Numbered from the stretch's first letter, positions 24,459 through 34,044 are shown. The stretch is DNA of 64,000 nucleotides from Sphingopyxis italica (GCF_011926545.1 NZ_JAATIT010000002.1:310001-374000), one strand, 5' to 3'. Program-made: numbers and translations. The notes: a model not told the origin generated them from the letters alone.

Positions 24459-25985
24459 TCAATAGGTCCGCCCGATCAGCACGCGCTCGACCGCCGGTTC
24501 GCCGGTGAAGAAGCAGGCGTCGTCCGCGGGGGCGGCGCCCAGCGGCGTGTTGCGCATCGTCAACTTGAGCGCCTTCAATTGCTCGACGATCTTGTCGAGC
24601 GTCGCCCCGCTCGGCCGTGACCATTGCACTTCGACCCAGCCGGCGAATTTGTCGTCGCCGGCGAAATGCGCCTTCAGGTCGGTGACGTCGCGGCGGATAT
24701 TGGCGTGGAGCCGTTCCTTCGCTTCGGCATGGAGGCTCGTCTGGATGTCTTCGAGCGTCGCGACCGCGTCGGCGACGAAATCGCCCTTCGCGACGAACGC
24801 CGAGTTGAGCTTGCCGTCGTCCTTGTAGAGCCGGTCGCGGCGGATCACCGCGACATTGCCGCCCGCGACATCGCGCGGGCCAACCTCGACGATGATCGGG
24901 GCGCCCTTCTTGACCCAACCCCAACGTTTGGTCTGCGGCTTGTTCGCGCCGGTGTCGAACAGCACGCGGAGGGGCTCGCGGAAGGCGTCGAGCGTCTTGA
25001 GCCGGCTTTCGAGGTCGCGGCAATAATCGAGGACCGCGGTATCCTCGTCATTGTCGCGCAGCATCGGCACGATCACGATATGGTGCGGCGCGATGCGCGG
25101 CGGACAGCGCAGCCCGTCATCGTCGCCATGCGTCATAATAACGCCGCCGATCATGCGCGTCGACGTGCCCCAGCTCGTCGTGTGGCAGAGGCTGTGGCCG
25201 CCGTCCTTGTCCTGATAGCGGATGTTCGCCGCCTCGGCGAAACCGGTGCCGAGATAGTGCGAGGTGCCGGCCTGCAGCGCCTTGCCGTCCTGCATCATCG
25301 CCTCGATCGAATAGGTCGCGACGGCGCCCGGAAAACGCTCATTCTCGGGCTTCTCGCCGGCGATCACCGGCATTGCGAGGACATCCTCGGCAAAGGCGCG
25401 GTACATTTCGAGCGCCCGCAGCGTCTCGGCCATCGCGTCTTCGCGGGTTGCGTGCGCGGTATGGCCTTCCTGCCAAAGAAACTCACTGGTGCGCAGGAAC
25501 ATGCGCGTGCGCATTTCCCAGCGCACGACGTTGGCCCACTGGTTGACCTTCAGCGGCAGGTCGCGCCAGCTCTGCACCCAGCGGCTCATCGCCGAGCCGA
25601 TCACCGTTTCGGACGTCGGGCGGACGATCAGCGGCTCTTCCAGCTTCGCCTCGGGATCGGGGACGAGCTTGCCCTTCCCATCCACAATCAGCCGGTGGTG
25701 GGTGACGACCGCCATTTCCTTTGCGAAACCATCGACATGGTCGGCCTCCTTTTCAAAGAAGCTCAAGGGAATGAAGAGCGGGAAATAGGCGTTCTGAACG
25801 CCGGCATCCTTGATCGCGGCGTCCATCACCGTCTGGATGCGTTCCCAGATGCCATAACCCCACGGCTTGATCACCATGCAGCCGCGCACCCCCGATTCCT
25901 CGGCGAGGTCGGCCTCGGCAATGACATCCTGATACCAGGCCGCGAAGTCGGCCTGGCGGGTTACGCTGAGCGCATGCTTGATCAT
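24459..25985 (-). CDS. proS: Proline-tRNA ligase, archaeal/eukaryotic-type
   Basis: A 508-residue class II aminoacyl-tRNA synthetase that charges tRNA-Pro. Motif 2 lies around NVVRWEMRTRMFLRTSEFLWQEGHTAHA and the TSETVIG proline pocket precedes it. The N-terminus (TRQADFAAWYQDVI), the absence of the bacterial insertion domain, and the extra C-terminal domain ending in Tyr508 place it with the archaeal/eukaryotic-type enzymes rather than the form common in Proteobacteria. AGGACAG precedes the ATG. The final Tyr reaches the active site in solved relatives. The type is not expected for a proteobacterium, so old horizontal transfer is possible. Confidence 0.93.
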   Translation of the reverse strand: MIKHALSVTRQADFAAWYQDVIAEADLAEESGVRGCMVIKPWGYGIWERIQTVMDAAIKDAGVQNAYFPLFIPLSFFEKEADHVDGFAKEMAVVTHHRLIVDGKGKLVPDPEAKLEEPLIVRPTSETVIGSAMSRWVQSWRDLPLKVNQWANVVRWEMRTRMFLRTSEFLWQEGHTAHATREDAMAETLRALEMYRAFAEDVLAMPVIAGEKPENERFPGAVATYSIEAMMQDGKALQAGTSHYLGTGFAEAANIRYQDKDGGHSLCHTTSWGTSTRMIGGVIMTHGDDDGLRCPPRIAPHHIVIVPMLRDNDEDTAVLDYCRDLESRLKTLDAFREPLRVLFDTGANKPQTKRWGWVKKGAPIIVEVGPRDVAGGNVAVIRRDRLYKDDGKLNSAFVAKGDFVADAVATLEDIQTSLHAEAKERLHANIRRDVTDLKAHFAGDDKFAGWVEVQWSRPSGATLDKIVEQLKALKLTMRNTPLGAAPADDACFFTGEPAVERVLIGRTY

Positions 25986-26029
25986 CTGTCCTGTTTTCTG
26001 TGCTTTGGGGGCGGCGAGAGCGGCCCCGG

Positions 26030-26569
26030 TTATTTCTTGCTTGCGAGCTCGGCCTTGAGGTCGGCGATTTCGGCCTTCAGCGCGGCGATCTCGGCGTCTT
26101 TCGCCTTGCTTCCGCCGGCGCCTGGGATGAAGGCCCCGGCGGCCTGCTGGAACATCTCCATATTGCGGCGGGTGAGTTCGGCGAGCGGGTTCGCGCCGAG
26201 CGCGCCTTCGAATGCCGAACGGACATCCTGCTGGTTCTTGCGAAACGCGGTCATCGACGCTTCCAGATATTGCGGGACCATCGACTGCATCTTGTCGCCG
26301 TACATGCCGATCAGATGACGCAGAAAATTGACCGGCAACAAGGTTTCGCCGCGCGTTTCCTCATCCATGATGATTTGCGTGAGCACATTATGCGTGATGT
26401 CCTCGCCGCTTTTGGCATCGACGACGCGAAAATCGCGGCCGTCGCGGACCATCGTGCCCAGATCGTCGAGCGTGATATAGCAGCTGCGTTCGGTGTCGTA
26501 GAGGCGCCGGTTGGCGTATTTCTTGATCGTGACGACGTCATCTTCCGCCGCCCCCTTGGATTTCGCCAT
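26030..26569 (-). CDS. phaR: Polyhydroxyalkanoate synthesis repressor PhaR
   Basis: A 179-residue regulator. The N-terminal DNA-binding/accumulation domain has VTIKKYANRRLYDTERSCYI and SGEDITHNVLTQIIMDEE; the PHB_acc domain follows (LLPVNFLRHLIGMYGDKMQSMVPQYLEASM). A C-terminal coiled coil (DAEIAALKAEIADLKAELASKK region) ends the protein. PhaR binds both PHA granules and DNA and represses phasin genes when no polymer is present. The ATG at 26569 is preceded by a GGGAGCGCGGG stretch. Longer in-frame starts run into the upstream intergenic region without support. No PHA synthase is in the window; thiolase and acyl-CoA genes are elsewhere in it. Confidence 0.88.
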   Translation of the reverse strand: MAKSKGAAEDDVVTIKKYANRRLYDTERSCYITLDDLGTMVRDGRDFRVVDAKSGEDITHNVLTQIIMDEETRGETLLPVNFLRHLIGMYGDKMQSMVPQYLEASMTAFRKNQQDVRSAFEGALGANPLAELTRRNMEMFQQAAGAFIPGAGGSKAKDAEIAALKAEIADLKAELASKK

Positions 26570-27063
26570 TTTTACCCGCGCTCCCTGCATCCCGGAACCA
26601 TTGGCGACCGCGCCGCACCGGACAAGCCGCAGCATTAGCATCAAATTATGATGCGTCGCAACATGCGGCGCGAGGCGGCCAAGCGAGTCGGCAAGGATCA
26701 AAAGGCGCATCTTTCGGTTCGGCCAAGCGATGCCGACGGTGCCAGCCGCACCTCGTCCTGTACTGACAGGAGCAGCGTCCAAAACACGGGAAGGAAACTT
26801 AGTTTCGATTGTAGCGATAGATCTGCAATATTTCGCCGCACCAACCGCTTCCGGCGTTTTTTCCTGTCGCGCCAAGAAAATTTATTAACGTCGGTTTGTC
26901 TCCATCCGAAGAAGCGAGTGTTGCGCAAATATCACAGAAAACATGCCATAAATGGCGGGTGACATCAAATTGCCACGGAAGGCTTGTGCTCTGATTCTTT
27001 TTGCGTCTTCCTAGCGGCAATTCGTTCATCTTGTTTTTTGAACGGACAACCGGGGAGTTATCA
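26570..27063. other. 494-bp intergenic region without a supported gene
   Basis: Divergent region between phaR and the TonB-dependent receptor, clearly more AT-rich than its neighbours and so probably promoter-bearing. On the + strand CGCCG (26834-26838) and CGGCG (26852-26856) followed by six T form a weak terminator-like hairpin. CGTTCA (27023-27028) and TGAACG (27039-27044) form a 6-bp inverted repeat close to the receptor start. I find no convincing -35/-10 pair and no tRNA or known riboswitch. Confidence 0.5.
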
Positions 27064-30000
27064 ATGACAAAGTCGCACCTGTTTCTGGGTGCTGCTGCCT
27101 TTGCAGTAGCCATATCCGTGAGCCAGCCCGTGCTGGCGCAGGACACGCCGCCATGCGCCGATACCGACAATAATGGGGTCTGTGACACCGATGAGGCATC
27201 GACACCCGCCAACGACGGCGATGCCATCATCGTGACGGGATCGCGAATTGCCCGCGCCAATTTCGACACCGTCGAGCCTTCGGTCGTCGTGTCGTCGGAG
27301 GATATCGAAGCCCGCGGGTTCGAAACGCTTGGTCAGGCGCTTAACGAGCAGCCATCCTTCGGTGTCCCGGGCTCGTCGCCCGTCGGCGGTCAGTCGGGCT
27401 TTGGCCAAGGGCAGAGCTTCGTCAACTTCCTGGGTCTCGGATCGCAGCGCACGCTCACGCTCGTCAACGGCCGCCGCTTCGTCGGTTCGAATACGGCCTC
27501 GATCTTCGGCCCGACCGGTGCGGGCAGTCAGGTCGATCTCAACGTCATCCCGACAAAGCTGGTCGAACGGGTCGAGACGATCGTCGTCGGCGGCGCCCCG
27601 ATCTATGGTTCGGACGCGATTTCCGGTACGATCAACGTCGTCCTCAAGCAGGATTATGAAGGTTTCGAGCTTGACGGCCAATACGGCCTGACCACGCGTG
27701 GCGACGCCGCCAACTATCGCTTCCGCGCGCTCGCGGGTTATAATTTCGGCGACGGTCGCGGCAACGTGACCGTCTCGGCCGAATATAACAAGGGCGAGGG
27801 ACTGACGGGCGTTGATCGTCCGGCGTTCGCCAGCGGCCTTTTCTTCCGCGACGCAAGCGATCCGACGAGCGGCTTCACGCAGGAACTTTATGCCGATCGC
27901 CGCCTGCCCGCGATCTCGGAAACCGGCTCGCCGATCGTCGGCCTCGCCGACTTTGGCCTCGACTTCAACTTTCCGGACTCTCAGGGGCCACTGTTCGGCC
28001 TGCCTGCGGGATTCAATGGCGCGGTGACGAACGGAGCCGGCGACCAATTGAAATTCGACGAAAACGGAAACTTGATCCCTATTGATTTCGGCACCTACGC
28101 CGGTCGCCCGGGTTCATTTGGCATCGATTTTGCCGGTGGCAATGGTTTCAGCCTCGTCCCGACGTCGAATCTGCTTTCGGAAACGCGCCGTTACAGCGGG
28201 ATCATCACGACAAAGTATGAACTGTCGGATTCGATCCGCTTTTTCGGCGAGGCTTGGTATTCGAACAGCAAGGGCCGCAACCTGCGCGACCAGCCCGTGT
28301 ATAATTCGGCCCTGTTCGACGCCGCGGGAACCCCCGATGGCAATATCATCGTCAGCGTCGATAACCCGTTTTTGTCGACGGCAGCGCGCGCCGCTATCAT
28401 CGATTCGATCAACAATAACCCGTTTTCGGACCAGAATTTCCTGGGCGTGACCCAGGATTATTTCTATCTCGGCCGGGCCAACACCGACCTCGCGACCGGC
28501 AATTCGACCGGTGAGGTCGAAGTCATGCGCTTTGTCGCCGGTCTCGACGGATCGTTCGACGCACTCGCCGGCACCTGGAACTGGGAAGTCGTCGGCAATT
28601 ACGGCCGGTCGAAAACTTCGGGCACGTCGCGCGAACTGGTGCAGCAGAATTTCGAGAATGCGGTCGATGCCGTCCTTGACGGCAATGGCAACATCGTGTG
28701 CCGTCCGGGCCATACGAATGCCTCGATCCAGACCGTCAACAGCACTTGCGCGCCGCTGAACCTGTTCGGCACGGGGCGCGTATCGCAGGAAGCACTGGAC
28801 TATATCTCCGCAATCGCGCGTCCGGTATCGCTGAACAAGCAAAAGGTGTTCAGCGCATTGCTTTCGGGGCCGTTGTTCGCATTGCCTGGCGGCGATCTTT
28901 CGATCGCGGTTGGCTATGAACATCGCGAAGAAACGCAAGATTTCGACCCCGGCGCCTTTTTCCGCGGCGAACTTCAGGACGACGGCACCTATGCGTCCTA
29001 TGGCCGCTCGGTCCCGATTCAGCCGGTGATTGGCAAGTTCAACACCGACGAACTCTCGGGCGAACTCCGTGCCGAACTGATCAGCCCGTCGACGGGCGCG
29101 TTCATCAATCTGCTCGAGCTCCAGGCGGCTGGCCGCTGGGTCGATCATTCGATCGCGGGCGGCGACTTCACCTGGACCGTAGGCGGCCGTGTGAAGCCGA
29201 TCTCGGACATCACGATCCGCGGCAACTTCACGCGCTCGATCCGTGCGCCCGCCATTACCGAGGCGTTCAACCCGTCGAGCGACTTCTTCGGCTTCGCCAC
29301 CGATCCGTGCGACCAATCGAACCTCGACAACGGACCTGATCCGGCAACGCGCGCGGCCAACTGCGCCGCGATCGGCCTGCCCGCGAATTTCAGCTCATTG
29401 TCGGACAGTCGTTCGTTCACCCAAGCCATCGCGGGCAATCCGTCGCTGAATAATGAAAAGGCGGACAGTTGGACCGTCGGCGTCGTTCTCGAACCCTCAT
29501 TCATCCCGCGTTTCCGCGCGAGCGTCGACTATGTCGACATCAAGCTGAAGGATGTGATCAGCGAATTGTCGGGCAGTCAGGTTGTAGCAAACTGCTATGA
29601 TTCGGCGGATTTCCCGGCCAATGAGTTCTGCGATCGTATCACGCGCGATGCGTTCGACGGCGACGGTTCTGCAGACGACGGTCAGATCAGCTTCATCGAA
29701 ACGGGCTACTTCAACTCGGCCCAGCTTCGCTACAAGGGTTATCTGGCGTCGATCGACTATCGCGTACCGACCGACTTCATCTCGACCGACTCCCAGATCG
29801 GGGTCAATCTTTCGTATCAGTATCTGGATGAACTCAGCACCCGCGCCGACGCCAACTCGGCGAAATCGCAAACCGATGGCAGCATCGGCTATTCGAAGCA
29901 TAAGGGTGTGCTGACGCTCAATTACTCTGAACCGACCTTCAATTTGTTCACGCAATTGTCGTACATCGGCAAGGCACAGATCGATCCGCAGGCCGCGGAA

Positions 30001-30219
30001 GATTTCTATCCCGATGGTCTTAACGACATCCCCAGCGTGATCTTCGTCAATATGGGCGTCCGCTTCGACGTCGATGAACGGTTCGAGCTCCAGCTGAACG
30101 TCGACAACGTCTTCGACAAACAGCCCCCCTACCCCTATCCGGCGTCGGGCGGCACGATCACCTATTTCCGTGGTCTTCTCGGGCGCTACGTGCGTGCGGG
30201 AGCGACCGTGAAATTCTGA
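27064..30219 (+). CDS. TonB-dependent outer-membrane receptor with N-terminal EF-hand-like loop
   Basis: A 1051-residue outer-membrane transporter. The signal peptide ends near VLAQ (26). Residues 33-44, DTDNNGVCDTDE, match the spacing of an EF-hand calcium loop and are flanked by Cys31 and Cys40. A TonB-box-like segment, DAIIVTGSR (53-61), follows, then the plug domain (VVVSSEDIEARGFETLGQAL; IYGSDAISGTINVVLK) and a beta-barrel ending in Phe (RAGATVKF). This resembles the large receptors that sphingomonads use for peptides, oligosaccharides or other bulky nutrients; the substrate is unknown. GGGAG lies 7 nt before the ATG. A strong terminator follows. No substrate-specific enzyme is adjacent. 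Confidence 0.9.
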   Translation: MTKSHLFLGAAAFAVAISVSQPVLAQDTPPCADTDNNGVCDTDEASTPANDGDAIIVTGSRIARANFDTVEPSVVVSSEDIEARGFETLGQALNEQPSFGVPGSSPVGGQSGFGQGQSFVNFLGLGSQRTLTLVNGRRFVGSNTASIFGPTGAGSQVDLNVIPTKLVERVETIVVGGAPIYGSDAISGTINVVLKQDYEGFELDGQYGLTTRGDAANYRFRALAGYNFGDGRGNVTVSAEYNKGEGLTGVDRPAFASGLFFRDASDPTSGFTQELYADRRLPAISETGSPIVGLADFGLDFNFPDSQGPLFGLPAGFNGAVTNGAGDQLKFDENGNLIPIDFGTYAGRPGSFGIDFAGGNGFSLVPTSNLLSETRRYSGIITTKYELSDSIRFFGEAWYSNSKGRNLRDQPVYNSALFDAAGTPDGNIIVSVDNPFLSTAARAAIIDSINNNPFSDQNFLGVTQDYFYLGRANTDLATGNSTGEVEVMRFVAGLDGSFDALAGTWNWEVVGNYGRSKTSGTSRELVQQNFENAVDAVLDGNGNIVCRPGHTNASIQTVNSTCAPLNLFGTGRVSQEALDYISAIARPVSLNKQKVFSALLSGPLFALPGGDLSIAVGYEHREETQDFDPGAFFRGELQDDGTYASYGRSVPIQPVIGKFNTDELSGELRAELISPSTGAFINLLELQAAGRWVDHSIAGGDFTWTVGGRVKPISDITIRGNFTRSIRAPAITEAFNPSSDFFGFATDPCDQSNLDNGPDPATRAANCAAIGLPANFSSLSDSRSFTQAIAGNPSLNNEKADSWTVGVVLEPSFIPRFRASVDYVDIKLKDVISELSGSQVVANCYDSADFPANEFCDRITRDAFDGDGSADDGQISFIETGYFNSAQLRYKGYLASIDYRVPTDFISTDSQIGVNLSYQYLDELSTRADANSAKSQTDGSIGYSKHKGVLTLNYSEPTFNLFTQLSYIGKAQIDPQAAEDFYPDGLNDIPSVIFVNMGVRFDVDERFELQLNVDNVFDKQPPYPYPASGGTITYFRGLLGRYVRAGATVKF

Positions 30220-30240
30220 TAATGATATGAATCTGCGAAG

Positions 30241-30275
30241 AAGGCCTCCCCGATCATATCGGGGGGGCCTTTTTC
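30241..30275 (+). terminator. Rho-independent terminator of the TonB receptor gene
   Basis: AAGGCCTCCCCGAT pairs with ATCGGGGGGGCCTT around a 3-base loop (30255-30257), with one G-T pair, and the stem runs into TTTTT. It starts 21 bp after the receptor stop. It could also act for the converging alanine racemase gene, but the T run on that side is poorer. Confidence 0.9.
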
Positions 30276-30311
30276 TGTCGGGCGATCGCTCTTGCGAACC
30301 GGCGGCTTGAT

Positions 30312-31367
30312 CTAATCGGGGCGAGCCCAACGGCGCTCAAACCGCGCACCCAGCCCCGTCAGCAGTTCATATTGCGACAAGCCGCTGCGCGCCGAAGTCG
30401 AGGGCAGGTCATAGCCGAGCGCGAGCCAGTCGCCTTCCTCAAGTCCGCCGACATCGCTGGCGTCGAAAGCGGTCAGGTCCATCGACACGCGGCCGATCAG
30501 CGGTAGCGAGCCTGCTTCCCAAGTGGCGCGACCCGATCCGGAATGGCAGCGCAGATAGCCGTCGGCATAGCCCAGGTTCGCGATCGCGATCCGGCTGTCG
30601 CGCGGCGCGGTCCAGGTCGCGCCGTAACCGACCGTTTCGCCATGCCGCACCTCCCGCACCTGCAACACGCGCGCCTCTGGAAAGGCGACCTGCCGGATAT
30701 GTCCCTCGGCTTCGCTCCGCGGCGTCCCGCCATAGAGCGCGATGCCCGGGCGGGTCAGATCGAACGCATAATCGGCGCCGAGGCAGATGCCTGCGCTGTT
30801 CGCCAGACTGTAACGCCGGGCGGGGATCGCCCGCCGGATGTCGCGGAACGCCGCCAGTTGGCGCGCATTTTGTTCGCTGTCCTCGTCGGCCGAGGCGAGA
30901 TGACTGAGCAGGGTTTCGACGGTCAGGCCATCGAGAGCGCCGCCGGTCGCTTCCTCGACATGAAGCCCGAGGCGGTTCATCCCGGTATCGATCATCACAT
31001 CGCACGGGCGCCCCTCGCCCGCATCGCGCCAGCGCGCGATCTGCACGAGGCTGCTGAGCACGGGCCGCGCGGCAAGCGTGCGCGCGGCGACCATGTCGCT
31101 CGCGCCGACGCCGTGGAGGACCGAGAGTGATACCCCCCGCGGCAAGGGCATCAGCGCGGCGGCTTCGGCCCAGGTCGCGACGAAAAAGTCGCGGCACCCC
31201 GCAGCGGCCAGGTGCCGCATCACCTCGCGCGCGCCGAGACCATAGGCGTCGGCCTTGATCGCCGCGCCGCACGCCGCCGAGCCGCTCTGCTTGGCCAGCC
31301 AGCGCCAGTTGGCGACGAGGGCCTCGGAAGACAGGCGAAGACGGAGCGGCGACGGAATGGCGATCAT
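30312..31367 (-). CDS. alr: Alanine racemase
   Basis: A 351-residue PLP enzyme that makes D-alanine for peptidoglycan. The Schiff-base lysine is Lys38 in AAIKADAYGLG and the second catalytic base is Tyr248 in ETVGYGATW. DTGMNRLGL, RPGIALYGG and IGRVSMDLTAFD are further family motifs. The N-terminal TIM barrel and C-terminal beta domain are complete. The ATG at 31367 follows GGGGCAGGGG. It starts 44 bp after the stop of an MFS transporter on the same strand and may be co-transcribed. The length is near the usual 360. Confidence 0.92.
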   Translation of the reverse strand: MIAIPSPLRLRLSSEALVANWRWLAKQSGSAACGAAIKADAYGLGAREVMRHLAAAGCRDFFVATWAEAAALMPLPRGVSLSVLHGVGASDMVAARTLAARPVLSSLVQIARWRDAGEGRPCDVMIDTGMNRLGLHVEEATGGALDGLTVETLLSHLASADEDSEQNARQLAAFRDIRRAIPARRYSLANSAGICLGADYAFDLTRPGIALYGGTPRSEAEGHIRQVAFPEARVLQVREVRHGETVGYGATWTAPRDSRIAIANLGYADGYLRCHSGSGRATWEAGSLPLIGRVSMDLTAFDASDVGGLEEGDWLALGYDLPSTSARSGLSQYELLTGLGARFERRWARPD

Positions 31368-31411
31368 TCCCCTGCCCCTATACGGCTTGGCTGGCCCCGC
31401 CAATGGGGTGA

Positions 31412-33037
31412 TCAGACGGCGGGCTTGTCCCATTGCCCTTCGACCGGATCCTTCAGCATGAACGCGGTAACGAGGAAAGCGACGAGGACGACGCCCCAGG
31501 TATACCAGAGCCCGGCATAGGCGTTGCCGGTCTTTGCGATGATGAAGCTTGCGATCAGCGGCAGGAATCCCCCGAAATAGCCGGTGCCGAGGTGATAGGG
31601 GATCGACAGCGAAGAATAGCGGACGTGCGGCGGGAACATTTCGGACAGCAGCGCGGCGACCGGGCCATAGGTGAAACCCGATAGCGCGCTGAGGCCGAGC
31701 AGCGCGAGGAAGATCACGGCGATGCTTCCCATGCTCGGTATTTGCTTTTCGAAGCTGTAGCCCATTGCTTCGAGCGCGGGTTTGAGAACCGCCGGATCTT
31801 CACCAGCGACTTCGCGGCCGCCGACCGTTACAATGACGCTGTCAAAACCTGCGGGGACGTTGAAGACCTGATAGGGCACCCCAAGCTTGGTGAGCTCGCC
31901 AAGCGTCTTGCCGCACGCGGTCTCCTGCTTCTGCGCGAAAGGATCGAAGCTGCATTTCGATCCTTGGACGACGATCGGCGCCCGTTCGGCCGCAGCGGTC
32001 AACGCGGGATTGCCGACGCTGCCCATCCACCAGAAGAACGGGAAGAGCAGCACCAATGTCACGCCATAGCCCCAGACGATCGGTTTCTTGCGGCCGATCC
32101 GGTCGGACAGGCGCCCCGCCCAGATAAAGAAGACCATGCCGACCGCCGCGGCCAGGCCGACGATGATCTCGGCGGCGGTGTCCTCGACCTTCATCGGTCC
32201 TTTGAGGAACGACAGGCCCGAGAACATCGCGGTGTACCAGATCACCGTCAGGCCCGCCGCGATGCCGAACAGCGCGATGAAGATGCGGCGCCGATTGCCG
32301 GGATAAGTAAAGCTTTCCTTGAGCGGGTTCTTCGCCAGTTCGCCCTCGGCCTTCATCGCCTGGAACACCGGGCTCTCGGAGAGTTTGAGGCGCATCCACA
32401 GCGAAATGGCGAGCAGGATCAGCGACAGCAGGAAAGGCACGCGCCAGCCCCAGCTTTCCCACACCGCGTCGGGCATCAGCGCCTTGCACCCGAGCACGAC
32501 GATCAGGCTGAGCACGAAACCGCCGACGACGCTCGCCTGGATGAAACTGGTATAGAAGCCGCGCTTCCCGGGCGGCGAATGTTCGGCGACATAGATGGCG
32601 GCGCCGCCATATTCGCCGCCAAGCGCGAGGCCCTGCAGCACGCGGAGCAGAATGACGATGATCGGCGCGGCAATGCCGATGCTCGCCGCCGACGGGATCA
32701 TGCCGACCCCCGCGGTCGCGATTCCCATCAGCGTGACGGTGACGAGGAAGGTATATTTGCGCCCCAGCCGGTCGCCGAGAAAGCCGAACAGCACCGCCCC
32801 GAGGGGCCGGAAACCGAAACCGACCGCGAACCCCGCCCAGACAAGCAGGATTTCAAGCGTCGCATTGTCGCTGGGAAAAAATGCCTTGCCGATGATCGCC
32901 GCGAGCGTGCCGTAGATGAAGAAATCATACCATTCGAACACCGTGCCCGCCGACGAGGCGGCGATGACCATGCGAATGTCTTTCGCGCTCGGCTGATAGA
33001 CCGCGCCATGGTCGGCGACGGCGGCTGCGTCGGTCAT
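31412..33037 (-). CDS. MFS transporter of the metabolite:H+ symporter type with a large loop insertion
   Basis: A 541-residue major-facilitator protein. The MHS-type signatures are FEWYDFFIYG in helix 1, GFLGDRLGRKYTFLV between helices 2 and 3, and LLRVLQGLALGGEYGGAA in helix 4. Relatives carry organic acids such as alpha-ketoglutarate, or proline betaine. Unusually, about 98 residues (roughly 339-436) sit between two late helices, with Cys near 362 and 375; that places a folded, possibly disulfide-bonded domain between the two helices. The ATG at 33037 follows GGGGAGAG. It is divergent from the cyclase gene. Confidence 0.88.
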   Translation of the reverse strand: MTDAAAVADHGAVYQPSAKDIRMVIAASSAGTVFEWYDFFIYGTLAAIIGKAFFPSDNATLEILLVWAGFAVGFGFRPLGAVLFGFLGDRLGRKYTFLVTVTLMGIATAGVGMIPSAASIGIAAPIIVILLRVLQGLALGGEYGGAAIYVAEHSPPGKRGFYTSFIQASVVGGFVLSLIVVLGCKALMPDAVWESWGWRVPFLLSLILLAISLWMRLKLSESPVFQAMKAEGELAKNPLKESFTYPGNRRRIFIALFGIAAGLTVIWYTAMFSGLSFLKGPMKVEDTAAEIIVGLAAAVGMVFFIWAGRLSDRIGRKKPIVWGYGVTLVLLFPFFWWMGSVGNPALTAAAERAPIVVQGSKCSFDPFAQKQETACGKTLGELTKLGVPYQVFNVPAGFDSVIVTVGGREVAGEDPAVLKPALEAMGYSFEKQIPSMGSIAVIFLALLGLSALSGFTYGPVAALLSEMFPPHVRYSSLSIPYHLGTGYFGGFLPLIASFIIAKTGNAYAGLWYTWGVVLVAFLVTAFMLKDPVEGQWDKPAV

Positions 33038-33140
33038 AGTCTCTCCCCTGCCCCTATCGGGCTTGTCGCCATCTCTAGCGGTCGGCGAACGGCGCGCAAG
33101 CCTTCTTGGCGTAGCGTCATTCCGGTGGCAGGATGCCGCG

Positions 33141-33908
33141 ATGCAATTCATCGACCTATCGATCCCGATCACCAACGACGTCGTGTCCGACCCGCCGGTG
33201 ATGCGCCCCAACATCACCTATATGACCCATGAGAATACATGGGAGCAGATCGCGATGTTCTTCCCGGGGCTGACGCGCGAGGATCTGCCCGACGGTGAAG
33301 GCTGGGCGGTCGAGATGCTGTCGCTCAGCACGCACAACGGCACCCATATGGACGCGCCGTGGCACTATCATTCGACCACCGACAGCGGCGCCTCGCCCGC
33401 CCCGTCGATCGACGAAGCGCCGCTCGACCTCTTCTTTTGTCCCGGGGTGAAGCTCGACTTTTCGGATCGCCCGCACGGCCATGTGGTGAGCGGCGCCGAG
33501 GTCGAAGCCGAGCTCGCGCGCATCGGCCACGATCTCCAGCCGCTCGACATCGTGCTGGTCCAGTCGGGCGCGATTTACGGCACCGAAAACTTCACCGATC
33601 AGGGCTGCGGCATGGGCGCCGAGGCGACGCTCTACCTGACGGAACGCGGCGTGCAGGTCGTCGGGACCGACGCGTGGAGCTGGGACGCGCCGTTCAGTCA
33701 CACCGCGAAGCGCTGGGCCGAAACGCGCGATCCGTCGATCATCTGGGAGGGGCACAAGGCGGGGAGGATCCGGCCCTATTACCAGATCGAGAAGCTGACC
33801 AACCTCGCGGCGATCCCGGCGAAGGGCTTCACCTTCAGCTGCTTCCCGGTGAAGATCGAGCGCGCGAGCGCCGGGTGGATCAGGGCGGTGGCGCTGGTGG
33901 GCGATTGA
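33141..33908 (+). CDS. Cyclase family protein (kynurenine formamidase-like metal hydrolase)
   Basis: A 255-residue protein of the cyclase/KynB fold. HNGTHMDAPWH (65-75) holds the metal-binding His65, His69, Asp71 and the nearby His75. Relatives hydrolyse N-formylkynurenine or open isatin and other small amide or lactam rings. No tryptophan-degradation genes are nearby, so the substrate is open. AGGA precedes the ATG at 33141. Divergent from the MFS transporter, which may import its substrate. Confidence 0.82.
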   Translation: MQFIDLSIPITNDVVSDPPVMRPNITYMTHENTWEQIAMFFPGLTREDLPDGEGWAVEMLSLSTHNGTHMDAPWHYHSTTDSGASPAPSIDEAPLDLFFCPGVKLDFSDRPHGHVVSGAEVEAELARIGHDLQPLDIVLVQSGAIYGTENFTDQGCGMGAEATLYLTERGVQVVGTDAWSWDAPFSHTAKRWAETRDPSIIWEGHKAGRIRPYYQIEKLTNLAAIPAKGFTFSCFPVKIERASAGWIRAVALVGD

Positions 33909-33967
33909 GCTGAGCGATCGAGTGGCGGTTTTCGATCGGAAACCAGCCGTCGCCCACCTTCTACTTC

Positions 33968-34044
33968 GTCATCCCCGCGCAAGCGGGGACCCAGAGCGTG
34001 CGTAGGCTGATCCCAGACTGGGTTCCCGCTTTCGCGGGAATGAC
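33968..34044. repeat. Intergenic inverted repeat, family A, copy 2
   Basis: Arms 33968-33994 and 34018-34044 match the family A arms; the left arm has a few changes (CATCCCCGCGCAAGCGGGGA). It lies between the converging cyclase and CsaA genes, where it may act as a terminator. Confidence 0.9.

Noticed and set aside
26570-26875. Extended phaR start upstream of 26569
   Set aside because: The added residues come from intergenic DNA without similarity to PhaR, and the ATG at 26569 directly precedes the conserved domain.
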